The notes under the pieces are model-generated. The model ran no database searches. It was not told the DNA's origin and saw only the letters and a list, made by a program, of their open reading frames with translations. The position numbers were made by a program, and so were the translations under genes. Shown in pieces: positions 18,766-27,285 of a DNA stretch of 64,000 nt (positions are counted from its first letter, which is position 1; the number at the start of each line of letters is the position of its first letter). Location: the NCBI RefSeq assembly GCF_001418325.1, contig NZ_LIPN01000028.1, positions 1 to 64,000 on the forward strand, read 5' to 3'. This stretch comes from Streptomyces atriruber (GTDB taxonomy: Bacteria; Actinomycetota; Actinomycetes; Streptomycetales; Streptomycetaceae).

Positions 18766-19881
18766 ATGGAGGAGCACCTGACCGTGGGGCGTGTGGCCGA
18801 GCTGGCCGACGTGAGCGTCCGCACGCTGCACCACTACGACGAGATAGGCCTCGTACGACCGTCCGCGCGGACCGGGGCCGGGTACCGGGCCTACTCCGCG
18901 GGCGACGTCGAGCGACTGCGGGAGGTGCTCGGCTACCGACGGCTGGGCTTCGGACTGCGGGAGATCGCGGACCTGGTCGACGACCCGGCCACCGACGCCG
19001 TCGCGCACCTGCGCCGGATGCGCGGTCTGCTGCTGGAACAGCGCGATCGCGCCGCCGCCACGGTGACGGCCATCGACAGGGAACTGGAGGCACGTGCCAT
19101 GGGGATCAGGACGACGCCGGAGGAGCAGTTGAAGGTGTTCGGCACGCAGTTGTACGACACCATCGGGTCCGCCTACCCGGCGACGCGGCGCACCGAGCCG
19201 CGGATCGCCGCGCGGATCTGGGATGCGCTGGGGGACGCGCGGACGGTGCTGAACGTCGGGGCGGGCACCGGTTCCTACGAGCCCCAGGACCGCGATGTCA
19301 CGGCGGTGGAACCGTCGGCCGTCATGCGGGCGCAGCGTCCGGCGGGCGCGGCGCCGTGCGTGGCCGCCGCCGCGGAGAGCCTCCCGTTCGAGGACCGGTC
19401 CTTCGACGCCGCGATGGCGGTCAGCACCGTTCACCACTGGCCGGATCCGGTCGCCGGGCTGCGCGAGATGCGGCGCGTGGCCCGCCGCGTGGTGGTGTTC
19501 ACGTACGACGCGAGTGACACCGGCTGGCGTCAACGCTTCTGGCTCACCCGCGACTACCTGCCCGAATTCGCCGGCCTTCTCGCCGACTGGCCCTCTCTGG
19601 CCGATCTGACCCGTGCGATCGACGGCCGCGCGGAACCGGTGCTCGTCCCGTGGGACTGCGCCGACGGCTTCTTCGAGGCCTACTGGCGCCGTCCCGAGGC
19701 GTATCTGGAGGACCATGTGCGCCGCGCGGTGTCGGTGTGGACCCGAGTCGGCCCGGAGGCCGAGCGGCGCGCGGTGGACAGGCTGCGCGACGACCTCTCC
19801 TCGGGCCGGTGGGCGGAGCGCAACCGCGACCTCGTCGCCCTGGACGCGGCGGAGTTGGGCCTCCGCCTGCTCGTGGTCTGA
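18766..19881 (+). CDS. MerR-family regulator fused to a class I methyltransferase
   Basis: 371-residue two-domain protein. Residues 1-75 are a MerR winged helix (LTVGRVAELADVSVRTLHHYDEIGL) and about 76-110 form the dimerisation helix. The junction MGIRTTPEEQLKVFG resembles the point in TipAL where the drug-binding domain begins. Here it is followed instead by a SAM-dependent methyltransferase-like domain with motif I VLNVGAGTGSYEP near residue 160 and a post-motif HHWPDP segment. The gene is divergent from the NRPS operon and has its own MerR-type promoter, so autoregulation is likely. The methyltransferase domain could act as a SAM or ligand sensor, or as an enzyme. Regulation of the NRPS operon is an inference from position. 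Confidence 0.88.
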   Translation: MEEHLTVGRVAELADVSVRTLHHYDEIGLVRPSARTGAGYRAYSAGDVERLREVLGYRRLGFGLREIADLVDDPATDAVAHLRRMRGLLLEQRDRAAATVTAIDRELEARAMGIRTTPEEQLKVFGTQLYDTIGSAYPATRRTEPRIAARIWDALGDARTVLNVGAGTGSYEPQDRDVTAVEPSAVMRAQRPAGAAPCVAAAAESLPFEDRSFDAAMAVSTVHHWPDPVAGLREMRRVARRVVVFTYDASDTGWRQRFWLTRDYLPEFAGLLADWPSLADLTRAIDGRAEPVLVPWDCADGFFEAYWRRPEAYLEDHVRRAVSVWTRVGPEAERRAVDRLRDDLSSGRWAERNRDLVALDAAELGLRLLVV

Positions 19882-19898
19882 CGGGAACGGCCTGCCCG

Positions 19899-20282
19899 TC
19901 AGGAGTCGAAGCGGCCGCGGGCGCTCTCGATGTGACCGAGGTGCTGCTGGGTCCAGTCACAGATGACGTCGACGGCGGCGCGCAGGGCCCGGCCCGGCGC
20001 GGTGAGGGTGTACTCGACCCGAGGCGGCACGGTGGGGTGCACCTTCCGGTCGACCAGGCCGTTGCGCTCCAGCATGCGCAGGTTCTGGGTGAGCATCTTG
20101 TGGCTGATGCCCTCGACCTCGTCGCGCAGTTCGCTGAAGCGCAGCGTGCCCTCGCCGAGCGCCTCGATGATCAGAAGCGCCCACTTGTTGGCGACGTCCG
20201 AGAAGATCTCCCGCGCCAGCGAGTCCGCGCGCCGCAGATCGGCGTCCTCGGGCAGGCCGTTGAGCTGCAGTTTGGATCTCAT
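19899..20282 (-). CDS. HxlR-family transcriptional regulator
   Basis: 127-residue winged-helix protein. The HxlR core is clear: FSDVANKWALLIIEALGEGTLRFSELRDEVEGISHKMLTQNLR-type sequence at about residues 27-70, then ERNGLVDRKVHPTVPPRVEYTLT. HxlR proteins are usually local repressors of a divergent gene, but here the gene is convergent with the MerR fusion 17 bases away, and upstream of it lies a co-oriented secreted-protein gene. Its target is therefore not evident. Confidence 0.9.
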   Translation of the reverse strand: MRSKLQLNGLPEDADLRRADSLAREIFSDVANKWALLIIEALGEGTLRFSELRDEVEGISHKMLTQNLRMLERNGLVDRKVHPTVPPRVEYTLTAPGRALRAAVDVICDWTQQHLGHIESARGRFDS

Positions 20283-20366
20283 CAGGTTCCTCGGTCACCG
20301 AAAAGCACGTTCTTCCAGGTCGGCGCCGACTCTCCTACAGTTCCCGAGTCACCACAAGAGAGCACG

Positions 20367-20789
20367 TCAGCAAGGGCGGATGTACCACGCGTCGGACCAG
20401 TTGCCCCAGCCCTTCTTGTTGTTCGGCGGTATCTCCGGCCACACGAGCTTCTTGTCCGCGTTGAGCACCTTGGCGTACGCGCCGTCCTGGTTGTTGATGT
20501 AGGCCCCGACCTTCTCCCAGTTGGAGAGCTCGTAGGTGCCGCACTTCCAGAACACGTGGATCTTCCAGCTCTTCTTCGCCTCGTCCCAGGTCTCCGTGCA
20601 GAAGCGGCCGCTCGGACAGGAGCTCAGCCCGTCCGTGGTGTGGAAGACCCTCTCGGGCGCGGGAGAGACCGTCGGTGATACCGCCGCCGGCGACACCGGC
20701 CCACTGGCCTGGGCCTGGGTCGTCACCAGGGCTCCTGACAGGGCGGCCAGGGCGACGGCTGTCGTGAGTACGGAGTGTTTGATCGGCAT
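20367..20789 (-). CDS. Small secreted protein, peptidase inhibitor I36-like
   Basis: 140-residue exported protein. The N-terminus is a Sec signal peptide (positively charged MPIKHS, a hydrophobic stretch, then a likely cleavage after ALVTTQAQA). The mature part is small and cysteine-containing, starting CPSGRFCTETWDEA and ending in WYIRPC. It resembles Streptomyces I36-type metalloprotease inhibitor domains, which are beta-sandwiches with paired cysteines. The ATG at 20789 is preceded by GGGAG; the longer frame to 20840 would place an arginine-rich stretch before the signal peptide and is unlikely. The family assignment is by resemblance only. Confidence 0.75.
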   Translation of the reverse strand: MPIKHSVLTTAVALAALSGALVTTQAQASGPVSPAAVSPTVSPAPERVFHTTDGLSSCPSGRFCTETWDEAKKSWKIHVFWKCGTYELSNWEKVGAYINNQDGAYAKVLNADKKLVWPEIPPNNKKGWGNWSDAWYIRPC

Positions 20790-20924
20790 GGGCTCGAACT
20801 CCCTCGGTTGCGTTCGGCGTGGTGCGGGCCTTTCGCGCACAGCCTGGGCGAGCCGGGGAGGGGAGCGCCCGTGGTTTTGGCTCCAGCCGAAACGTCGAGG
20901 GGCCGCAACATCGAGGGGGCGTCC

Positions 20925-21908
20925 TCAGCAACCGCCGAGGAGCCGGAGCCCCAAGGGGGTCGCGGTGTGCAGGATCCGCTTTCCGTCGCGTCGGGACGCG
21001 ATGAGTCCTCCCTCCCGCAGTACGGCCAGCTGCTGGCTGGCGCTCGGCAGGGAGACGCCTGTCGCGTGGGCGAGTTCGGAGGTGGTGGGGCAGGTGAGCG
21101 CGGCGGTCTCGTACAGGAGCGCGGCGCGGGTGGGACCCAGCAGCCGGGCCAGCGACGAGGGGGAGCCGGCAGGCGCCGAGGGTGTCTTGTCGACCGGGTA
21201 GATGAGCACCGGCCGCAGTTGGGTGTCGGCCAGCGTGATGGGGCGCCGCCAGCAGAAGTACGACGGGATCAGGAGCAGGCCCCGGCCCTGTAGATGCAGG
21301 TCGTGCCGGACCGGATAGTCGACCGTCAGCACGGGCGGCTCCCACACCGCCATCGGCCGCAGGCTGTCCAACAGGGCCCGTGTCCCGCCGTCCGCGAGGG
21401 CGCGGGTGCGCAGGGCCCGGTCCGCCGCCGTCGCCGCGTCGATCCGGTCCCACACCGGCGTGATGAGCTCCCGGTGGTAGGTGCGGAGCTTTCCGCCGAG
21501 CTCAGTGAGCGCGGCCCTGTCACCGCGCGCCAACTCCGCACCAGCCCAAGGGCGTCCACCGCCCGCCGACAGCAGGGACAGCTCGTGGCGCAGTCGGCGG
21601 CGCGGCGTCGCGAGCACCCGGTCGATGCCCACCCGCAGCTCAGGAGGTCCGCCTTCGACGGGCGGGGTGAGGAAGTCGGGGAAGTAGGACGCCCGCGGCA
21701 CCAGACTCGTCAGCGCCGACGCCGCCGCTCGGCCGCCCCGCCCCTGCCGCAGCAGTCCTCCGGCCATCCGCCGCCACGGCGCGAAGGCGAGGGCCCCCTC
21801 GCGCGTCTGCAGGCGGCACAGGCTGCATACGATCTCCCACAGCGGGTCCGGATTCCGGGCGAGTCGTACGTTCGCCAAGTCGTCGCCGGTGAAATGGATG
21901 CGCAGCAT
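20925..21908 (-). CDS. ArsR-like winged-helix regulator with long N-terminal domain
   Basis: 327-residue protein with an ArsR/SmtB-type winged helix at the C-terminus (about 255-325: LLYETAALTCPTTSELAHATGVSLPSASQQLAVLREGGLI). The N-terminal 240 residues are a domain often seen in Streptomyces regulators of this build, beginning LRIHFTGDDLANVRLARNPDPLWE. No metal-binding cysteine pair of the ArsR type is evident in the helix, so metal sensing is unlikely. The ATG at 21908 follows a run of eight Gs that can serve as the ribosome-binding site. The target is unknown; the gene is divergent from glutaminase. Confidence 0.85.
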   Translation of the reverse strand: MLRIHFTGDDLANVRLARNPDPLWEIVCSLCRLQTREGALAFAPWRRMAGGLLRQGRGGRAAASALTSLVPRASYFPDFLTPPVEGGPPELRVGIDRVLATPRRRLRHELSLLSAGGGRPWAGAELARGDRAALTELGGKLRTYHRELITPVWDRIDAATAADRALRTRALADGGTRALLDSLRPMAVWEPPVLTVDYPVRHDLHLQGRGLLLIPSYFCWRRPITLADTQLRPVLIYPVDKTPSAPAGSPSSLARLLGPTRAALLYETAALTCPTTSELAHATGVSLPSASQQLAVLREGGLIASRRDGKRILHTATPLGLRLLGGC

Positions 21909-22084
21909 GGCTTCCCCCCCCGTTGGCCTTCGACGCTCCACCAAGACTCTGACACGCTCGACATCCCGGACGAGGGCACATCTCGGCCAGGCGTTATCCT
22001 GTGGCCGCGACCGACCACAAAGCCCCGTAACCAGCGGCTTTTCAGGAGGAAACGGCCGCGTCATACAGGCAGAAAGCTCAGATT

Positions 22085-22996
22085 GTGGACTACCAGGCCG
22101 TTCTCGAAGAAGTCGCCGCCTACGTCCGGCCGTTGGTGGGCCGGGGCCAAGTGGCCCAGTACATCCCGGCGCTCGCGGACGTGGACGCCGAGCGCTTCGG
22201 CATAGCGGTCGCCGACGTCGACGGCCAGGTGCACGGGGTGGGGGACTGGCAGGAGCCGTTCTCCGTCCAGTCCATTTCCAAGGCCTTCAGTCTCGCGCTG
22301 GTTCTCGCGGAGGGCGGTGAGCGCATCTGGGACCGGGTCGGCACGGAGCCGTCCGGCAACCCCTTCAACTCGCTCGTCCAACTCGAGTACGAGAACGGCA
22401 TCCCGCGCAATCCCTTCATCAACGCCGGTGCGCTGGTCGTCACGGACCGGCTGCAGAGCCTCACCGGGGACGCGGGCACGACGATGCTGGAGTTCCTGCG
22501 CGCGGAGAGCGGCAATCCCGATGTCGCCTTCGACCCGGTGGTGGCGGCCTCCGAGGCCGAGCACGGCGACCGCAACGCGGCCCTCGCGCACTTCATGGCG
22601 AGCTACGGCAACCTCGACAATCCGGTGTCCACGGTGCTGGAGCACTACTTCCGGCAGTGCGCGATCCGGATGAGCTGCCGCGACCTCGCCCTCGCGGGCG
22701 CCTTCCTGGCCCGGCACGGGCTGCGCGGCGACGGCACGCGCCTGCTGCCCGCGCGCGAGGCGAAGCAGGTCAACGCGGTCATGCTCACCTGCGGTACGTA
22801 CGACGCGGCCGGCAGCTTCGCCTACCGCGTCGGCCTGCCCGGCAAGAGCGGCGTCGGCGGCGGCATCGTCGCGGTGATCCCGGGCCGCTGCACCCTGTGC
22901 GTCTGGAGCCCTGGCCTGGACACGTACGGCAACTCCGTGGCGGGCGTCTCCGCGCTCGACCACTTCACCACGGTGACGGGCTGGTCGGTGTTCTAG
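22085..22996 (+). CDS. glsA: Glutaminase
   Basis: 303-residue glutaminase of the serine beta-lactamase-like fold, hydrolysing glutamine to glutamate and ammonia. The catalytic SxxK pair is Ser63 and Lys66 in QSISKAF. Further conserved blocks are GNPFNSLVQLE, NPFINAGALV, YGNLDNPVSTVLEHYF and GKSGVGGGIVAVIPG, the last typical near the C-terminus. The start is a GTG with only a weak upstream GCAGAAAG. A stronger AGGAGGA lies about 40 bases further up without a usable start codon after it. The gene stands alone and ends at a strong hairpin shared with the SGNH hydrolase gene. Confidence 0.93.
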   Translation: MDYQAVLEEVAAYVRPLVGRGQVAQYIPALADVDAERFGIAVADVDGQVHGVGDWQEPFSVQSISKAFSLALVLAEGGERIWDRVGTEPSGNPFNSLVQLEYENGIPRNPFINAGALVVTDRLQSLTGDAGTTMLEFLRAESGNPDVAFDPVVAASEAEHGDRNAALAHFMASYGNLDNPVSTVLEHYFRQCAIRMSCRDLALAGAFLARHGLRGDGTRLLPAREAKQVNAVMLTCGTYDAAGSFAYRVGLPGKSGVGGGIVAVIPGRCTLCVWSPGLDTYGNSVAGVSALDHFTTVTGWSVF

Positions 22997-22999
22997 ACG

Positions 23000-23023
23000 C
23001 CGAGCGGCGCCGGTGCCGCTCGG
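23000..23023. terminator. Bidirectional hairpin terminator
   Basis: Perfect 9-bp inverted repeat (CCGAGCGGC and its complement) with a 6-base loop between the convergent glsA and SGNH hydrolase genes. Confidence 0.75.
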
Positions 23024-23029
23024 GCGTGG

Positions 23030-23809
23030 CTAGGAGAGCGGGCCGTCGTACGGGAGCAGGTCGGGGCGCTTCGGGGCCCGTCCGTCGCCGGACGAGCGGC
23101 CGGTGAGGCGGCGGCCGATCCACGGGCCGAGGTACTGCTTCGCGAACCGGGCGTCGGCGATGCGGCGCGTGGCCCAGCCCGGCGGCACGGCGAGGGGCAG
23201 CGGCGCCTGCCAGTCGTCCTCCGGGGCGTACCCGAGCGCCTGCCACACCGCCTCGGCGATCCTGCGGTGACCCTCGGCCGTGGGGTGCAGCCGGTCCACG
23301 TCCCACATGCGCTGGTCGCCGAGGACGGCCGAGCCGTAGAGGTCCACGACGATCGCGCCGTGCCGGGACGCCAGGTCGTCGACGTACGAATAGAGCTCCT
23401 CCATGCGCGGACGGAACCGCTCCATCACCGGGCCGTTCCGCCCCGGGCTGCGCATCAGGACGAGCTGCTTGCAGGAGGGGGCGAGCCGTTCGACGGCCTC
23501 CTCGAGCAGGCCGCGGACCCGGCTCATGTCGCACTTGGGGCGCAGGGTGTCGTTGAGGCCGCCCACCAGGGTGACCACGTCCGCCTGCATCGCGGCCGCG
23601 ACGTCCACCTGCTCGTCGACGATCTGGCCGATGAGCTTGCCGCGCACGGCGAGGTTCGCGTAGCGGAAACCGGGGCTCTGCGCGGCCATCCGGGCGGCGA
23701 GGAGGTCGGCCCATCCGCGGTAGGTTCCGTCGGGGAGCAGATCCGACATGCCCTCGGTGAAGGAGTCGCCCACCGCGACGAGACTGGTGTAGTTGGCATT
23801 CATCTGCAT
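23030..23809 (-). CDS. SGNH/GDSL-family hydrolase
   Basis: 259-residue serine hydrolase. Block I is GDSFTEG with nucleophile Ser16, the oxyanion asparagine lies in GGLNDTL, and the acid/base pair is in DVDRLHPTAEGH. No signal peptide is seen, so it probably acts in the cytoplasm on an ester or thioester; the substrate is unknown. The ATG at 23809 was chosen because the protein then begins MQMNANYTSLVAVGDSF, as in Streptomyces homologues. No Shine-Dalgarno precedes it, so the message may be leaderless or start nearby. Confidence 0.88.
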   Translation of the reverse strand: MQMNANYTSLVAVGDSFTEGMSDLLPDGTYRGWADLLAARMAAQSPGFRYANLAVRGKLIGQIVDEQVDVAAAMQADVVTLVGGLNDTLRPKCDMSRVRGLLEEAVERLAPSCKQLVLMRSPGRNGPVMERFRPRMEELYSYVDDLASRHGAIVVDLYGSAVLGDQRMWDVDRLHPTAEGHRRIAEAVWQALGYAPEDDWQAPLPLAVPPGWATRRIADARFAKQYLGPWIGRRLTGRSSGDGRAPKRPDLLPYDGPLS

Positions 23810-23926
23810 GGCGAAAGTGATGGTAACCCGCCGGGGCGCCCGGCGGTGCGGTGCGGCGGATCTGGGCAGCGCGGCTCGACGGCGGTATGTCATAGGCACG
23901 CCATCGTCACGAGAGAGCGAGCCGCC

Positions 23927-24202
23927 ATGTGGACCGCAGCCTTCTGGAAGGCCACCACTGAACGCGCGATCCGCACCTTCGCGCAGGCGCTGGCCGCCGT
24001 GCTGGTGGCGGGGGCGACCAGCCTGCTGGACGTCGAGTGGGGCGCGGCCTTCGCGACGGCGGGGCTGGCCGCGGTCCTGGCGGTTCTCACGGCGATCGGC
24101 ACCGCGGAGGTCGGGGCGGCAGGCCCCGGCATCACCGAGCAGCCGACCACGAAGCCGAAGAAGCCGCAGAAGCCGAAAGAGGCGGGCGAGCCCGCGGCCT
24201 GA
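23927..24202 (+). CDS. Small holin-like membrane protein
   Basis: 91-residue protein with an N-terminal amphipathic start (MWTAAFWKATTERAIRTFAQ), two hydrophobic segments (about 20-33 and 38-60) and a charged lysine/proline tail. This build matches the r1t-like holin proteins commonly annotated as single chromosomal genes in Streptomyces. No endolysin or other phage gene is adjacent, so a domesticated role is more likely than prophage lysis. GAGAGAG lies upstream of the ATG. Confidence 0.75.
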   Translation: MWTAAFWKATTERAIRTFAQALAAVLVAGATSLLDVEWGAAFATAGLAAVLAVLTAIGTAEVGAAGPGITEQPTTKPKKPQKPKEAGEPAA

Positions 24203-24204
24203 GC

Positions 24205-24252
24205 GTGGGACCGGGCCGGGGCCACGACACCGCCGCCCCGGCCCGGTCCCAC
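24205..24252. terminator. Strong bidirectional terminator
   Basis: Perfect 18-bp inverted repeat (24205-24222 with 24235-24252) and 12-base loop between the convergent holin-like and CNNM/CBS genes. Confidence 0.85.
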
Positions 24253-24262
24253 CGCTACCCGC

Positions 24263-25276
24263 TCACACCGGCTGGCCGAACAGCCTCTGCAGGACGTCCT
24301 CCATCGTGACCATCCCGGCGAGACGTCCGTCCGAGCCGAGAACCGCCGCCACATGGGTGCGGCTGCCGCGCATGGCGGTCAGGACGTCGTCCAGCGGTGT
24401 CGTCTCGCGCACCTGGGCGATCTTGCGCATGTCCGGCACCCGGAACGGCAGATCGCGCGGCGCCCGGTCCAGGGCGTCCTTCACGTGCAGATAGCCGACG
24501 ATCCGGCGGCCGTCGTCGACCACGGGGAAGCGGGAGAAGCCGGACTCCGCCGACAGCTGCTCCAGCCGCTCCGGGGTGACGCCCACGCGTGCGTAGACCA
24601 CGTCCTCCAGCGGCAGGACGACGTCCCTGACCGGGCGGCGGCCCAGTTCGAGGGCGTCGTGCAGCCGCTCCTGCGCACGGTTGTCGATCAGACCCGCGTC
24701 CCCGGAGTCCTTGACCATGCGGGCGAGGTCGTCGTCGGAGAAGCTCGCCGACACCTCGTCCTTGGCCTCGACGTGCAGCAGCTTCAGCAGACCGTTGGCG
24801 AACGCGTTGATCGTGAAGATCACGGGGCGCAGCGCCCGCGCGAGCGCCACCAGCGGCGGGCCGAGCAGCAGCGCCGAGCGCACGGGCTCCGCCAGCGCGA
24901 TGTTCTTCGGGATCATCTCGCCGAGCAGCATGTGCAGGTACGTGGCCAGGGTCAGCGCGATGACGAACGAGATGGGGTGGACCAGGCCGTGCGGCACGCC
25001 CACCGCGTCGAACGCGGGCTCCAGCAGATGCGCGATCGCCGGCTCCGCGACGATGCCGAGGACGAGGGTGCACAGCGTGATGCCCAGTTGCGCCGCGGCG
25101 AGCAGTGCCGACACGTGCTGCAGGCCCCACATCACGCTCTTGGCGCGCTTGTTGCCCTCCTCCGCGTGCGGCTCGATCTGGCTGCGGCGCACGGAGATCA
25201 GGGCGAACTCGGCGCCCACGAAGAAGGCGTTGACGACGAGCGTCGCCAGACCGATCAGCAACTGAACGGCGATCAT
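24263..25276 (-). CDS. CNNM/CBS-domain membrane protein, short form
   Basis: 337-residue integral membrane protein of the CNNM (DUF21) family, formerly called hemolysin-like, with members implicated in magnesium transport. The DUF21 membrane domain fills about residues 1-180 with FFVGAEFALISVRRS at the start. A CBS pair follows (DVVLPLEDVVYARVG to MVTMEDVLQRLFG). The protein ends right after the second CBS domain, so it lacks the C-terminal CorC_HlyC domain that its upstream partner has. The ATG overlaps the partner's stop by four bases, so the pair is translated together and may form a hetero-oligomer. Confidence 0.9.
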   Translation of the reverse strand: MIAVQLLIGLATLVVNAFFVGAEFALISVRRSQIEPHAEEGNKRAKSVMWGLQHVSALLAAAQLGITLCTLVLGIVAEPAIAHLLEPAFDAVGVPHGLVHPISFVIALTLATYLHMLLGEMIPKNIALAEPVRSALLLGPPLVALARALRPVIFTINAFANGLLKLLHVEAKDEVSASFSDDDLARMVKDSGDAGLIDNRAQERLHDALELGRRPVRDVVLPLEDVVYARVGVTPERLEQLSAESGFSRFPVVDDGRRIVGYLHVKDALDRAPRDLPFRVPDMRKIAQVRETTPLDDVLTAMRGSRTHVAAVLGSDGRLAGMVTMEDVLQRLFGQPV

Positions 25277-26610
25277 CGGACATCCCCCTTGTCGTGGTCG
25301 TCGTCGGCGAGCGGGGCGTGCAGCATGACGCGGGCGGCGCGGCGCCCGGCCGCGTCGACGACGTCGAGCCGCCAGCCGCCCACCTGGACGCCGTCACCGA
25401 CGGCGGGAATGCGGCCGAGCTCCGTGGCGACGAGACCGGCGAGCGTCTCGTACGGCCCGTCGGGCACCCGCAGGCCGACCCGCGCGAGCTGGTCGGTGCG
25501 TGCCGAGCCGTCGGCGGAGTAGAGCGTCCTGCCGTCGTCGTCGGTGCCCGCGTGGGCGATGTCGGGCGTCTCGTGCGGGTCGTGCTCGTCCCGCACCTCG
25601 CCGACGACTTCCTCGACGATGTCCTCCAGGGTGGCCACCCCGGCGGTGCCTCCGTACTCGTCGATGACCACGGCCATCGTGCGCTTGCCCGACAGCCGGT
25701 CCAGGAGCCGGTCGACGGTGAGCGTCTCCGGCACGAGCAGGGGCTCGCGCATCAGCTCGGCGACGGGCACCCGCTGCCTGCGCTCCGCGGGCACGGCGAG
25801 GACGTCCTTGATGTGCGCGACGCCGACGACCGTGTCCAGGTTCCCGCGGTACACGGGAAAGCGGGAGAGGCCGGTGGCGCGCGTGGCGTTCGCGACGTCC
25901 TCGCACGTGGCGTGCACGTCGAGGGCCATGACCTGCACGCGGGGCGTCATCACGTTCTCCGCGGTGAGGTCGGCGAGGTTCAGCGTGCGCACGAACAGCT
26001 CGGCGGTGTCCGCCTCCAGGGCGCCCTCCTTGGCGGAGTGGCGGGCCAGGGCCACCAGCTCCTTGGGGCCGCGCGCGGAGGCGAGCTCCTCGGCGGGCTC
26101 GATGCCGAAGCGGCGTACGGAACGGTTCGCGGTGTTGTTGAGATGCGCGATGAACGGCCGGAACGCGGCGCTGAACAGCCGCTGCGGCGTGGCCACCCGC
26201 TTGGCGACGGCGAGCGGCGAGGAGATCGCCCAGTTCTTGGGCACCAGCTCGCCGATGACCATCAGGAAGACCGTCGACAGGGCCGTCCCGAGCACCAGGG
26301 CGATGGACGCCGCCGCTGACCGGGGCACGCCGAGGTCCCGCAGCGGGCCCGCGATCAGCGCGGCGATGGACGGCTCGGAGAGCATGCCGACGACCAGATT
26401 GGTGACGGTGATGCCGAGCTGGGCGCCCGAGAGCTGGAAGGTGAGGTTCTTGACGGCTTTGAGGGCTCCGGCGGCGCCGCGCTCGCCGCGCTCGACGGCC
26501 CGCTCGAGCTCACTGCGCTCGACCGTCGTGAGGGAGAACTCCGCGGCGACGAACACACCGCACGCCAGGCAGAGCAGCACCGCCACGAGGAGCAGGAGCA
26601 CTTCGGTCAT
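25273..26610 (-). CDS. CNNM/CBS/CorC-domain membrane protein, long form
   Basis: 445-residue member of the same family, first gene of the pair. The DUF21 membrane domain covers about 1-190, the CBS pair about 205-330 (NVMTPRVQVMALD, then VVIDEYGGTAGVATLEDIVEEVVGE), and the CorC_HlyC domain about 350-440. The acidic VVIDEYGGTAG motif is characteristic. A strong GGAGGTGACC precedes the ATG. The 168-base gap upstream may contain the promoter and an mRNA leader, but I recognise no riboswitch in it. A role in divalent-cation homeostasis is inferred from the family. Confidence 0.9.
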   Translation of the reverse strand: MTEVLLLLVAVLLCLACGVFVAAEFSLTTVERSELERAVERGERGAAGALKAVKNLTFQLSGAQLGITVTNLVVGMLSEPSIAALIAGPLRDLGVPRSAAASIALVLGTALSTVFLMVIGELVPKNWAISSPLAVAKRVATPQRLFSAAFRPFIAHLNNTANRSVRRFGIEPAEELASARGPKELVALARHSAKEGALEADTAELFVRTLNLADLTAENVMTPRVQVMALDVHATCEDVANATRATGLSRFPVYRGNLDTVVGVAHIKDVLAVPAERRQRVPVAELMREPLLVPETLTVDRLLDRLSGKRTMAVVIDEYGGTAGVATLEDIVEEVVGEVRDEHDPHETPDIAHAGTDDDGRTLYSADGSARTDQLARVGLRVPDGPYETLAGLVATELGRIPAVGDGVQVGGWRLDVVDAAGRRAARVMLHAPLADDDHDKGDVR

Positions 26611-26778
26611 CGGGTCACCTCCGTCCCATGATCGGGCAGGGGCAGGAGGAATGCGCGATGTCGGGTACTGGGAGGCTCGCCCATGGGCGGACGCTCACAC
26701 CTTTCAGTTGGATTCGAGTGGTGCATCCATGGTAAAGGATCAGCAAAGCCGCTCGAACCTCTGTCGGGATTTAACCGA

Positions 26779-27207
26779 CTACCCCGGATGAAGCGGCTTC
26801 ACCCAGCGGCTCCACTGCGGTTCCGGAGCGTAGCCCGCCGCGCGCCACGCGTGGTGGGCGAGGTCATTGCGGTCCAGGACCATGGCGTCGCCGCGGCGGC
26901 CGCCGAGCCGCACGAACCGCTCCTCCGCGGCGGCGAGCAGCGCCGCGCCCACGCCCCGGCGGCGGTGGTCCGGGTGCACGGCCAGGCGGTAGAGGTGGCA
27001 GCGCCAGCCGTCGAAGCCCGCGATGACCGTCCCCGCCAGCTCACCGTCGCGCTCGGCGAGGATCAGGGACTCCGGGTCACGGGCGACGAGCCGCTCCACG
27101 CCCGAGCGGTCGTCGCTGATGCTCGTGCCTTCGGCGGCCGCCTTCCAGAAGGCGAGCACCGCGTCCAGGTCCCCGGCCGCAGCGGCCCGTATTCGAAGAT
27201 CGCTCAT
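26779..27207 (-). CDS. GNAT-family N-acetyltransferase
   Basis: 142-residue single-domain acetyltransferase. The acetyl-CoA loop is clear as RLAVHPDHRRRGVGAALLAAAEER, about residues 74-97, and the C-terminal strand ends in YAPEPQWSRWVKPL. It resembles the RimI-like group that acetylates small molecules or protein N-termini; the substrate is unknown. It lies upstream of the CNNM pair in the same direction, separated by 168 bases, so it is probably its own unit. Confidence 0.88.
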   Translation of the reverse strand: MSDLRIRAAAAGDLDAVLAFWKAAAEGTSISDDRSGVERLVARDPESLILAERDGELAGTVIAGFDGWRCHLYRLAVHPDHRRRGVGAALLAAAEERFVRLGGRRGDAMVLDRNDLAHHAWRAAGYAPEPQWSRWVKPLHPG

Positions 27208-27285
27208 GCGGCCATCCCACCACCGGCCGCGCCTCGGCGCGCGAAGATTTCCACGATGTGGACGGCGGGGCGCGGCAACCGCCCG

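Noticed and set aside
22061-22963. Minus-strand ORF over the glutaminase gene
   Set aside because: Antisense shadow of a gene with full catalytic motifs.
23927-24202. Holin-like gene considered as evidence for a prophage
   Set aside because: No integrase, capsid, tail or endolysin genes nearby; single holin-like genes are common in Streptomyces.
26611-26778. Leader of the CNNM/CBS genes considered as a magnesium or manganese riboswitch
   Set aside because: I could not match M-box or yybP-ykoY conserved blocks; only a normal ribosome-binding site is clear.
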